61,969 nucleotides of DNA from positions 1 through 61,969 of the forward strand of contig UBNQ01000003.1 in assembly GCA_900466875.1 (NCBI GenBank), in the 5' to 3' direction. This document shows positions 10,744-18,157 of the stretch, piece after piece. A program made the translations under genes and the position numbers. Position 1 is the stretch's first letter; each line of letters begins with the position of its first letter. Origin of the DNA: Hyphomicrobiales bacterium (GTDB taxonomy: Bacteria > Pseudomonadota > Alphaproteobacteria > Rhizobiales > Rhizobiaceae). The notes beneath the pieces are model-generated. The model saw nothing but the letters and a program-made list of their open reading frames with translations, did not search any database and had not been told where the DNA came from.

Positions 10744-12333
10744 ATGAGCGAAACCACGACACCAGCAATCGCCCTATCCGACAGCACACCGGCGGGGACA
10801 GAAAGGCGCAGGCGCGCCGGCGGCCGCAATGCCGATCGCAGCCGTGCCACAACGGCCGGGACAAAATACCGCAACCTCGTCAACACCATCGCCAGGACCG
10901 AGATCCTCTCGGCCGAAACGCTGGAAGACATTCACGATGCATCGATGACGGTGCTCGAAGAGATCGGCATGGACATTATCCTGCCCGAGGCGCGCGAGCG
11001 GATGAAGGCTGCAGGCGCCGATGTGACGCAAGGTTCCGAGCGGGTCCGTTTCGACCGCGGACTGATCGAGGAGATGATTGCCTCGGCGCCGTCAGGCTTC
11101 ACGATGCATGCGCGAAACCCGGCCCGCAACGTCCACATCGGCGGCACCAACCTCGTCTTCACGCAGGTTGCAAGCGCCCCCTTCGTCGCGGACCGCGACG
11201 GCGGTCGCCGGGCAGGCAACATGCAGGATTTCCGCAAGCTGATACAGCTCGCCCAGCACTACGACATTATTCACACGACCGGCGGCTATCCGGTCGAGCC
11301 GATCGATATCCATGCCTCCGTCCGTCACCTCGATTGCCTCTCGGATCTGGTGAAGCTGACCGACAAGGTGTTCCATTGTTACTCTCTCGGCAGACAGCGC
11401 AATCTCGATGCGCTGGAGATCACCCGCATCGGCCGCGGCATCACCGCCGAACAGATGGAAACCGAACCGTCGCTCTTCACCGTCATCAACTCCTCCTCGC
11501 CGCTGCGCCTCGACGGGCCGATGCTGCAGGGGATCATCGAAATGTCGTCGCGCGGGCAGGTCGTCATCATGACGCCCTTTACGCTGGCGGGCGCCATGGC
11601 CCCCGTGACGATCGCCGGCGCGCTGGTGCAGCAGAATGCCGAAGCCCTGTGCGGCATAGCCTTCACCCAGATGGTGCGAAAAGGTGCCCCCGTCATGTAT
11701 GGCGGCTTCACCTCGAATGTGGATATGAAAACGGGCGCACCCGCCTTCGGCACGCCGGAATATATGAAGGCGGTGATCGCCGGCGGTCAGCTGGCCCGCC
11801 GCTACGGCATCCCCTACCGCACCTCCAACACCAATGCCGCCAATACGCTCGATGCGCAGGCGGCCTATGAAAGCGCCATGTCGCTCTGGGCGCTGACGCA
11901 AGGCGGCGGCAACTTCGTTCTCCATTCGGCCGGCTGGACGGAAGGCGGACTGACGGCCTCCTTCGAAAAGTTCATCCTCGATGTCGACATGCTGCAGATG
12001 GTGGCGGAGTTCCTGACCCCGCTCGATGTCTCAGCCGATGCGCTGGCACTCGATGCCGTGCGCGATGTCGGCCCCGGCGGACATTACTTCGGCACCGCCC
12101 ATACGCTCGCCCGTTATGAGACGGCCTTCTACGCACCGATCCTGTCCGACTGGCGCAATTTCGAGACATGGACGGAAGCCGGCCGGCCGACGACCTATGA
12201 CCATGCCAACCGCATCTACAAGGAAGCATTGGCCGCCTATCAGCAGCCCCCGCTCGATCCGGCAATCGAAGAGGAACTCGATTCCTTCGTCGCCAGGCGC
12301 AAGGCCGAAGGCGGCGTACCGACCGATTTCTGA
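10744..12333 (+). CDS. trimethylamine methyltransferase (MttB) superfamily protein, non-pyrrolysine type
   Basis: This 529-residue protein belongs to the MttB superfamily along its length: an N-terminal L-x-x-I-H-D-A-S-M-x-V-L-E-E-I-G-M segment, then a TIM-barrel with G-G-T-N-L-V-F and a C-terminal V-G-P-G-G-H-Y-F-G-T-A-H-T motif. The frame is uninterrupted with no in-frame amber codon, so it is of the non-pyrrolysine class. Characterised members of that class demethylate quaternary amines such as glycine betaine, passing methyl to a corrinoid protein. No corrinoid protein or reactivase is encoded nearby. The N-terminus is Arg-rich (E-R-R-R-R-A-G-G-R). The start at 10744 has AGGA 6 bases upstream. 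The substrate is unknown. Confidence 0.8.
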   Translation: MSETTTPAIALSDSTPAGTERRRRAGGRNADRSRATTAGTKYRNLVNTIARTEILSAETLEDIHDASMTVLEEIGMDIILPEARERMKAAGADVTQGSERVRFDRGLIEEMIASAPSGFTMHARNPARNVHIGGTNLVFTQVASAPFVADRDGGRRAGNMQDFRKLIQLAQHYDIIHTTGGYPVEPIDIHASVRHLDCLSDLVKLTDKVFHCYSLGRQRNLDALEITRIGRGITAEQMETEPSLFTVINSSSPLRLDGPMLQGIIEMSSRGQVVIMTPFTLAGAMAPVTIAGALVQQNAEALCGIAFTQMVRKGAPVMYGGFTSNVDMKTGAPAFGTPEYMKAVIAGGQLARRYGIPYRTSNTNAANTLDAQAAYESAMSLWALTQGGGNFVLHSAGWTEGGLTASFEKFILDVDMLQMVAEFLTPLDVSADALALDAVRDVGPGGHYFGTAHTLARYETAFYAPILSDWRNFETWTEAGRPTTYDHANRIYKEALAAYQQPPLDPAIEEELDSFVARRKAEGGVPTDF

Positions 12334-12538
12334 CCGCCTTTGATCCGGCGTATATTTGCCGCAATCCCGCCACAAAGCGAGACAGAAGTTGCAGGTCGGC
12401 TTCAGAAATCAACTCCCGGATGACCGAGTGTGAACAGGCGTTCAGACTACTTCTGGTTTTCTTCCATCAATCCGCCGAGATTGCGCATCACCTTATGAAC
12501 GTACCCTTGGAACGAACCAGAGGGAAAGGACAACGATC

Positions 12539-12895
12539 ATGACGTTCATGAAGAAAACAGTTTCCGCAGGCCTCGTTGCCCTGTCCGTTGCGGGCGCGCT
12601 TGCTGCGACCGCGCCGGCAGCCGAAGCGCGCGACCGCCATCATCACCGTGGCGATGACGTCCTGCTGGGTGCCGCCGCAGGCATCGCCGGTGGCCTGATC
12701 GGCGGCGCGATCGTTTCCGGTTCGCAGCGCCCGGTTTATGTCGAGCCGGAATATGACTACGCGCCGCCTCCGCCGCCCCCGCCGGTCTATTACCGCCGCG
12801 CCTATTACGAGCCGGCCCCGCCACCGCCGCGCTGCCACTTCGAATGGGTGGAAAACGAATATGGCGAAGCCTACCGCGCCCGCGTCTGCTATTAA
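12539..12895 (+). CDS. small exported glycine-zipper, proline-rich protein
   Basis: The product has 118 residues. An N-terminal signal peptide (M-K-K-T-V-S-A-G-L-V-A-L then A-P-A-A-E-A) is followed by a His-rich patch (R-H-H-H-R), a glycine-zipper-like hydrophobic stretch (L-G-A-A-A-G-I-A-G-G-L-I-G-G-A), a Pro/Tyr-rich middle and a C-terminal C-H-F-E-W-V-E-N-E-Y-G segment with two cysteines that could form a disulfide. Proteins of this layout are common in rhizobia and have no established function; a periplasmic or outer-membrane location is inferred. AAAGGA 8 bases upstream supports the ATG at 12539. It converges on the PepSY gene at 12954 with a terminator between them. Confidence 0.75.
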   Translation: MTFMKKTVSAGLVALSVAGALAATAPAAEARDRHHHRGDDVLLGAAAGIAGGLIGGAIVSGSQRPVYVEPEYDYAPPPPPPPVYYRRAYYEPAPPPPRCHFEWVENEYGEAYRARVCY

Positions 12896-12917
12896 AATCT
12901 GAATCCGGAATTGCCGA

Positions 12918-12948
12918 AGGCGGCGGTGGAAACACCGCCGCCTTTGTC
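12918..12948. terminator. Bidirectional terminator with GAAA tetraloop
   Basis: An 11-bp perfect stem, AGGCGGCGGTG (12918-12928) with CACCGCCGCCT (12933-12943), is closed by a GAAA loop and followed by TTGTCG. It lies between two convergent genes. Confidence 0.75.
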
Positions 12949-12953
12949 GTTGA

Positions 12954-13241
12954 TCAGTCGTCGTCGCCGTCGATCCAGACCTGCTCGCCGGACTGCGGGT
13001 TGAAATGAATTTCCATCTTGCGGCCATCCTTGTTGCGCGCTTCGACCTCGTAGCAGCCGTCATCGATATCGATGTCGCGGATTTCGAGCCCGAGCGGCGC
13101 GATCCTGTTCCTCAGGTCCGCTTCGCTCATCCAGTCGGCGATCGGCACATTGCCGCAACGGCGACGATCATCGTCCGCATGGGCAGTCGTGGCAAAGCCG
13201 ATGGAGGCGATGGCTGCGGTGGCGAGAATGATGCTCTTCAT
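12954..13241 (-). CDS. exported PepSY-like small protein
   Basis: The 95-residue product has a signal peptide ending near A-T-T-A-H-A-D and a single PepSY-type module (I-A-P-L-G-L-E-I-R-D-I-D-I-D-D-G-C-Y-E-V-E-A-R-N-K-D-G) with two cysteines and an acidic tail. PepSY modules are often periplasmic inhibitors or sensors, which is family knowledge; the role here is inferred. The ATG at 13241 has AAAGGA 7 bases upstream. It is divergent from a second PepSY-type gene and the downstream two-component system, with a palindrome in the shared 144-bp gap. This arrangement suggests that it is a target or modulator of that system. Confidence 0.75.
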   Translation of the reverse strand: MKSIILATAAIASIGFATTAHADDDRRRCGNVPIADWMSEADLRNRIAPLGLEIRDIDIDDGCYEVEARNKDGRKMEIHFNPQSGEQVWIDGDDD

Positions 13242-13334
13242 GACGGGTTCCTTTCGAACTGATCCTATTGACCCGGCCAGCACACCGTTGCCTGACCGAT
13301 GGAGAGACCTTACGAAAGTGGCGCTGAGCGATAA

Positions 13335-13351
13335 CTGACAGGTCATGTCAG
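13335..13351. promoter_or_regulatory. Palindrome in the divergent PepSY promoter region
   Basis: CTGACAGGTCATGTCAG has perfect 6-bp arms and a 5-bp spacer. It sits 35 bp before the start of the plus-strand PepSY gene and 93 bp before the minus-strand one. It is a candidate binding site for the adjacent OmpR-family regulator. Confidence 0.45.
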
Positions 13352-13385
13352 CTAAATTTCAGCAAACCCGTGTTAGAAGAACCGA

Positions 13386-13703
13386 ATGTCCAACCGCCTC
13401 ATCCCCCTCGCCCTTCTCTCCGCGCTGATGCTCGCCGCACCCCAGGTGCGTGCCGACGATGACGATCTCGACAGGCTGCGCGACGCGGTGAACCGCGGCG
13501 AGGTCATGCCGCTTTCGGCATTGCAGGACGAGGTGCGTCGCGCTTTTCCCGGCGAGATCATCCGCGTCAAGCTCGATGAGGATGACGGCCGCTTCATCTA
13601 CGAATTCAAGGTGCTGAAAACCAACGGCCGGCTGGTCGAGATCGAGATGGACGCCAAGGACGGCCGTGTTGTCGATGTCGACAACGATGATGACGACGAT
13701 TGA
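13386..13703 (+). CDS. exported PepSY domain protein upstream of a two-component system
   Basis: The 105-residue product has a signal peptide (L-I-P-L-A-L-L-S-A-L-M-L-A-A-P-Q-V-R-A) and one PepSY module (F-P-G-E-I-I-R-V-K-L-D-E-D-D-G-R-F-I-Y-E-F-K-V). It ends in a run of acidic residues, D-V-D-N-D-D-D-D-D, that could bind divalent cations. It is followed 5 bp later by the response regulator gene, so the three genes form an operon. PepSY proteins encoded with PhoPQ-type systems are thought to act as periplasmic partners of the sensor; that is an inference here. The start ATG at 13386 lacks a strong Shine-Dalgarno. Confidence 0.8.
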   Translation: MSNRLIPLALLSALMLAAPQVRADDDDLDRLRDAVNRGEVMPLSALQDEVRRAFPGEIIRVKLDEDDGRFIYEFKVLKTNGRLVEIEMDAKDGRVVDVDNDDDDD

Positions 13704-13708
13704 CCGCC

Positions 13709-14368
13709 ATGCGTATCCTGCTTGTTGAAGACGATCCGCTGATCGCCCGCGACGTCACCCGCCATCTGGAACATGCCGGCTATCTGGTCGAACATGAACG
13801 TGACGGCGAGAGCGGCTGGTTCCGCGGCGACGGCGAGGAATTCGCCGCCGTCATTCTCGATCTCGGCCTGCCGGAACTCGACGGGCTGTCCGTTCTCAAA
13901 CGCTGGCGCGCGGCCGAGCGGGAACTCCCCGTTTTGATCCTGACCGCGCGTGGAAACTGGGAGGAGCGCGTCGAGGGCATCGATGCCGGCGCCGACGACT
14001 ATCTGGCAAAACCCTTCCAGATGCCCGAGCTTCTGGCCCGCCTTCGCGCCATCATCCGCCGCTCCCAGGGCAAGGCGGCACCGGTCATGCAGGCAGGAAG
14101 GCTGAAGCTCGATCCGCGCGCGAAAAGTGCTGCGGTCGGCGGCCTGCCGGTCGAACTGACGCCGCTCGAATACCGCTGCCTGCACTATCTTATGGCCAAC
14201 GGCGAACGGCATGTCTCGCAGATGGAACTGACCGAACAGCTGTATGCGCAGGATTTCGAGCGCGAGAGCAATTCGGTGGAGGTTCTAGTCGGGCGTCTAC
14301 GCAAGAAATTCGGCAGGGACATCATCGCCACTCGCCGCGGTTACGGCTACCGGATCGGCACGGCATGA
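13709..14368 (+). CDS. OmpR-family response regulator (PhoP-like)
   Basis: The 219-residue regulator has an N-terminal receiver (L-L-V-E-D-D-P-L-I, phosphoacceptor in V-I-L-D-L-G-L-P near residue 51, conserved Lys in L-A-K-P-F) and a C-terminal winged helix (L-T-P-L-E-Y-R-C-L, R-x-S-N-S-V-E-V-L-V-x-R-L-R-K-K). It acts as a DNA-binding output for the sensor kinase encoded next, whose ATG overlaps its stop by 4 bp. The ATG at 13709 matches the family start; an upstream TTG at 13700 is unlikely. The palindrome at 13335-13351 is a possible autoregulatory site. Confidence 0.9.
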   Translation: MRILLVEDDPLIARDVTRHLEHAGYLVEHERDGESGWFRGDGEEFAAVILDLGLPELDGLSVLKRWRAAERELPVLILTARGNWEERVEGIDAGADDYLAKPFQMPELLARLRAIIRRSQGKAAPVMQAGRLKLDPRAKSAAVGGLPVELTPLEYRCLHYLMANGERHVSQMELTEQLYAQDFERESNSVEVLVGRLRKKFGRDIIATRRGYGYRIGTA

Positions 14369-15735
14369 GCGAAGCGAACACGGCCGCAAAGGCGGGGCGG
14401 CGGCCACTTTCGATCCGCAGCCGCTTTCTCATCATCTCGCTGGTCACGGTTCCGGCTGCCCTCGGGCTTGCAGGCCTTTTCATGGTTTCGGTCTTTTCCG
14501 CCAATCTGGAACGGCGACTGGACGCCGAACTCACCGGCCATATCAACAATATCGCAGCCGCTCTGCGCTTTGGCCCGGATGGCAGTCCCGAACGACCGGT
14601 CGGCTTTTTCGACAAGCGCTTCGAGGATGCCTATGGCGGCCTCTACTGGCAGATCGGCGACGACACATCCCCTGCTCGGCTGCGTTCGCACTCATTGTGG
14701 GACTACACGCTTGCCTCGCCCGCCGACCTTCCCAGCGACGGGCGGGTTCTGCGTTACGACATGGCCGGGCCGGACGGCGCGACGCTGACGGCCCAGCAGC
14801 GCCAGATCATGGTGCCGTCGCCCGTCGGCTTGAAGACGCTGCAGATCACCGTCGCCGCGGATCGCAAGCCTTTGCAGGATGCCGGTTATCGTTTCGCCTT
14901 CGACATCCTGCCCTATCTCGCCGGCCTTGCGATTTTCCTCATCGGCGCCTCGCTGATCCAGGTCGTCTTCGGCCTGAAGCCGCTTGCCGCATTGACCAGC
15001 GGCCTCGACCGCATCCGCGAAAGGCGCGGCGGCCGGCTTGAAGGCATTCTCCCGAAAGAATTCGAGCCGGTAGAAAACTCCGTCAACCGCCTGCTCGACG
15101 CGCAGGCTCAGGCGATCGCAAAAGCCCGCGCCCGCGCCGGCGATCTGGCACACGGCCTGAAAACACCGCTGACGGTGCTTTCCAACGACGCCCTGACGCT
15201 GCGCCAGAAGGGCGAAACCGAGATGGCGGATGAAATAGAGCGGCTGGTGGCGCTGATGCGTGCCCATGTCGAGGCGGAACTTGCCCGAAGCCGTATCGTC
15301 GCCAATGCCGAACTGCGCCAGTCAGACGCCGATATGGACAAGATCGTCGGGCAGATCGTGCGAACGCTGAAACGCACGCCGGAGGGCGAAGCGCTTGCCT
15401 GGCAGGTGGAGATCGGCGAGCCCGCCGATGTCCCGCTTGACCCGCACGACCTGCGCGAACTGATCGGCAACATCGTCGAAAACGCCGTCAAATGGGCATC
15501 GAGCAAAGTGACGATCACCTGGAAGGATCGCCGCCTGACCATTGCCGACGACGGACCGGGCGTCGATCCCGAAAGAATTCGCAGCATGACCGAACGCGGG
15601 GTGAGGCTCGACGAACAGGTGCCCGGCACCGGGCTTGGCCTTTCGATCGTCAAGGAAATCTGCACCGTCTACGGCCTAACCCTGTCGATAGAGAACCGCC
15701 AGCATAACGGCCTGCAGGTCGTCATCGCGTTTTAG
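14365..15735 (+). CDS. membrane sensor histidine kinase (PhoQ-like)
   Basis: The 456-residue kinase has two transmembrane segments (about residues 20-44 and 175-198) that bracket a periplasmic sensor of about 130 residues, then a HAMP-like linker and the phosphoacceptor motif A-H-G-L-K-T-P-L-T-V-L with His at 263. The glycine and lysine after the His are typical of PhoQ-type kinases. The ATPase domain carries N-I-V-E-N-A-V-K-W, D-D-G-P-G-V and G-T-G-L-G-L-S-I-V. Translation is probably coupled to the regulator gene through an ATGA overlap. The signal is unknown; the acidic PepSY partner upstream suggests cations or cationic peptides, which is inference. Confidence 0.9.
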   Translation: MSEANTAAKAGRRPLSIRSRFLIISLVTVPAALGLAGLFMVSVFSANLERRLDAELTGHINNIAAALRFGPDGSPERPVGFFDKRFEDAYGGLYWQIGDDTSPARLRSHSLWDYTLASPADLPSDGRVLRYDMAGPDGATLTAQQRQIMVPSPVGLKTLQITVAADRKPLQDAGYRFAFDILPYLAGLAIFLIGASLIQVVFGLKPLAALTSGLDRIRERRGGRLEGILPKEFEPVENSVNRLLDAQAQAIAKARARAGDLAHGLKTPLTVLSNDALTLRQKGETEMADEIERLVALMRAHVEAELARSRIVANAELRQSDADMDKIVGQIVRTLKRTPEGEALAWQVEIGEPADVPLDPHDLRELIGNIVENAVKWASSKVTITWKDRRLTIADDGPGVDPERIRSMTERGVRLDEQVPGTGLGLSIVKEICTVYGLTLSIENRQHNGLQVVIAF

Positions 15736-15989
15736 ACTGAACTGCGACACTGTTTCCGCGGTCACAGACATCAGCCCTGTGGGAAACCCCGTCCGGCCCG
15801 ATGACAACCGCTGTCAATCGCAGTAACGAGACTTTTTGCGAGCCGGCACGATGTATCGAAGCATCCGCGGCGATTCCGTGCCCGCACGACAGGCAAAAAT
15901 CATTCCCGCCTTGAGATTCAGAAATCGAATAACGACGACATGAAAACCATGTCGGTCGCTTGGCGGGACGCAACAGGACAGGGCGAACG

Positions 15990-17324
15990 ATGAGCGAGAC
16001 AGGTGGGTATTTTCCGCGTTGGCGGCTGAAGACGGAAGGACGCATCCAGCCCGACGAACGTCTGCCGGCAGGACCGACGGTGGTGCTGGGCTTCCAGCAT
16101 GTGGTGGCGATGTTCGGCTCGACCGTTCTTGCTCCGATGATCATGGGTTTCGATCCCAACGTCTCGATCCTGTTTTCCGGTATCTCGACGCTGATCTTCT
16201 TCATTTTCGTCGGCGGCCGCGTTCCGAGCTATCTCGGCTCCTCCTTCGCCTTCATCGGCCCGGTTCTGGTGGCGACCGCCGCTGCTGCCGGCGCCCCTAA
16301 CCCCAATATCGCTCTGGCGCTCGGCGGCATCATCGCAGCCGGCGCGCTTTACGCGCTGATCGGCGTCATCGTCATGATGGCCGGCCATCGCTGGATCGAA
16401 CGGCTGATGCCGCCGGTGCTGACCGGCGCGATCGTCGCCGCCATCGGCCTCGTTCTGGCACCGATCGCAATCGCCAGCGCGTCGGGCACCGGCCCGGCCA
16501 GCCCGGACGGCAGCCAGCTGTCGCGCTGGGTGGCCATGGCAACCGTCGCCGCCGTCGGCCTCGTTGCCGTCTACGCGCCCGGCATGACGCGCCGCCTGCC
16601 GATTCTTCTCGGCGGTGCCTTTGCCTACATCCTCTATCTCGTGCTGGCGAACGGTCTGGGTTACGGCACGCCGATCGATTTTTCCGGCGTATCCGCTGCC
16701 GCATGGTTCGGCCTGCCGACCTTCACCGCACCGGTCTTCTCGGCCTCCGCGATCACCCTCATCGCCCCGGTCGTCGTCATCCTGGTTGCCGAAAACCTTG
16801 GGCATATCAAGGCGATCGGTGCCATGACCGGCCGCAATCTCGACCCCTATCTCGGCCGCGCCTTCATCGGTGACGGTGTCGCGACGATGTTCTCCGGTTT
16901 CTTCGGCGGCACCGGCATGACCACCTATGCGGAAAACATGGGCGTCATGGCGGTTACCCGCATCTTCTCGACGCTGGTCTTCCTTGTCGCCGCCTTCGTC
17001 GCCATCCTGCTCGGCTTCTCACCAAAGTTCGGCGCGCTGATCCAGACCATTCCCGGCCCCGTCCTCGGCGGCCTCTCGATCGTCGTCTTCGGCCTGATCG
17101 CTGCCACTGCCGGCCGTATCTGGGTCGAAAACAAGGTCGACTTTTCCGAGCCGCGCAATCTCATCACCGTCGGCGTCGCGCTCGTGCTCGGCGCCGGCAA
17201 CTTCAAGCTCGACATCGCCGGCTTCACGCTCGACGGCATCGGGACTGCCACGATCGGCGCGATCGTGCTCTATCACGCACTTGGGCTGACCAAGGCTGCC
17301 CGGACGCCTGACCAAAGCGCCTGA
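15990..17324 (+). CDS. NCS2 family uracil/xanthine permease
   Basis: The 444-residue inner-membrane transporter belongs to the nucleobase:cation symporter-2 family (UraA/RutG/PyrP type). About 12-14 hydrophobic segments follow an N-terminal P-x-G-P-T-V-V-L-G-F-Q-H-V-V-A-M-F-G-S-T-V, the family's first-helix motif with its Q-H pair. A later A-E-N-L-G-H-I-K segment contains the conserved Glu of the substrate site. It would import uracil or another nucleobase with protons. The start is set at the ATG at 15990 (M-S-E-T-G-G). It is monocistronic and convergent with a TetR gene. It could feed the pyrimidine degradation enzymes encoded about 30 kb away, but no link is shown. Confidence 0.85.
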   Translation: MSETGGYFPRWRLKTEGRIQPDERLPAGPTVVLGFQHVVAMFGSTVLAPMIMGFDPNVSILFSGISTLIFFIFVGGRVPSYLGSSFAFIGPVLVATAAAAGAPNPNIALALGGIIAAGALYALIGVIVMMAGHRWIERLMPPVLTGAIVAAIGLVLAPIAIASASGTGPASPDGSQLSRWVAMATVAAVGLVAVYAPGMTRRLPILLGGAFAYILYLVLANGLGYGTPIDFSGVSAAAWFGLPTFTAPVFSASAITLIAPVVVILVAENLGHIKAIGAMTGRNLDPYLGRAFIGDGVATMFSGFFGGTGMTTYAENMGVMAVTRIFSTLVFLVAAFVAILLGFSPKFGALIQTIPGPVLGGLSIVVFGLIAATAGRIWVENKVDFSEPRNLITVGVALVLGAGNFKLDIAGFTLDGIGTATIGAIVLYHALGLTKAARTPDQSA

Positions 17325-17331
17325 CCCTACG

Positions 17332-17363
17332 GGTATCGGGGCCGGCCTACCGGCCCCGATACC
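17332..17363. terminator. Perfect 14-bp stem-loop between convergent genes
   Basis: GGTATCGGGGCCGG (17332-17345) pairs perfectly with CCGGCCCCGATACC (17350-17363) around a CCTA loop. No T-run follows, but the position right after the permease stop and between convergent genes favours a transcription stop or an mRNA-stabilising hairpin. Confidence 0.55.
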
Positions 17364-17419
17364 GCTAGCAACCAGGAATGCGTCAGCGCTCAGCGTTAAT
17401 ACACGGTGAAGTTTGTTTA

Positions 17420-18016
17420 CTACTTCAGCGGCTCTGCTGCCTGGAGCAGATCGCGGACGAACCGCTTGATGAAAGCCTCGACCTGAGCATTGCTCCACGG
17501 CCGCCCGCCAAAATGCATTTCCAACGCCCATGCACCGAACAACCCGCTAAAAAATCGGTTTGCCAACCAATCTGCATCGCGTTGACCGGACTTGGCCAGC
17601 AGAGACGCTAGCGTCTTGCGGCGCATGTCGAGTTGCTCTTCGAATGCTGCGACAGCCGGATGCTGTGTCTCCTTGAAAGCTTCAGCGACCACAATTGAAG
17701 TGACCCGGCGATAGGCATCGAGGTTTTCGAGATAGCTGGTTGCCAGATTCTGAAGCCATGCTTCCGGGTGGTCTGTTCTGGAAACATCAAGGAAATCAAG
17801 CTGGAAAATGTGTTCGCCGAGAACGGCTGAATAGAGCGCATCCTTCGATGCGAAATAGTAATAGAGGCTCGCTTCGTTGATGCCGAGCAAGCCGGATACA
17901 TCCCGGATCGACGCCCCTTCATAGCCACGCTCTGCGAACATGACCAAGGCTGCCTCGATAATGGCTGCGCGCCGACGCCGTGCCTTGTCTCCCAATTGTC
18001 GTTGACTCTTGATCAT
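17420..18016 (-). CDS. TetR-family repressor divergent from a CocE-type hydrolase
   Basis: The 198-residue regulator has an N-terminal TetR helix-turn-helix (A-A-L-V-M-F-A-E-R-G-Y-E-G-A-S-I-R-D-V and N-E-A-S-L-Y-Y-Y-F) and a divergent ligand-binding half with a W-L-Q-N-L-A-T-S-Y-L segment. The ATG at 18016 is chosen; an in-frame TTG at 18040 would start inside a putative operator. The divergent gene 18158-19951 encodes a secreted hydrolase. Two AAAC-N4-GTTT-type sites overlap the start region, so autorepression together with control of the hydrolase is likely. Codon use is less GC-rich than in neighbours, as for the hydrolase. Confidence 0.85.
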   Translation of the reverse strand: MIKSQRQLGDKARRRRAAIIEAALVMFAERGYEGASIRDVSGLLGINEASLYYYFASKDALYSAVLGEHIFQLDFLDVSRTDHPEAWLQNLATSYLENLDAYRRVTSIVVAEAFKETQHPAVAAFEEQLDMRRKTLASLLAKSGQRDADWLANRFFSGLFGAWALEMHFGGRPWSNAQVEAFIKRFVRDLLQAAEPLK

Positions 18017-18021
18017 TTTCC

Positions 18022-18050
18022 AACGCTCGTTTAAATTCAAACAGTCGTTT
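18022..18050. promoter_or_regulatory. Tandem TetR-type operators
   Basis: AACGCTCGTTT (18022-18032) and AAACAGTCGTTT (18039-18050) are two copies of an AAAC-N4-GTTT inverted repeat with 17-bp periodicity. They lie immediately upstream of the TetR start and in the promoter region shared with the divergent hydrolase. Confidence 0.6.
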
Positions 18051-18157
18051 AAAATAACATCCTGTTCCGAAATTTAAATAGGCCACGAGTGCCGGCGTCC
18101 AGATAGCCCACAAAGCTCTTTCCCGAGGCAAGGTGGCCTCAAAGAGGACAATTTGAA

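Noticed and set aside
10744..12333. Pyrrolysine (in-frame amber) in the MttB-like gene
   Set aside because: The frame is uninterrupted to its opal stop at 12331-12333, so no pyrrolysine codon is present.
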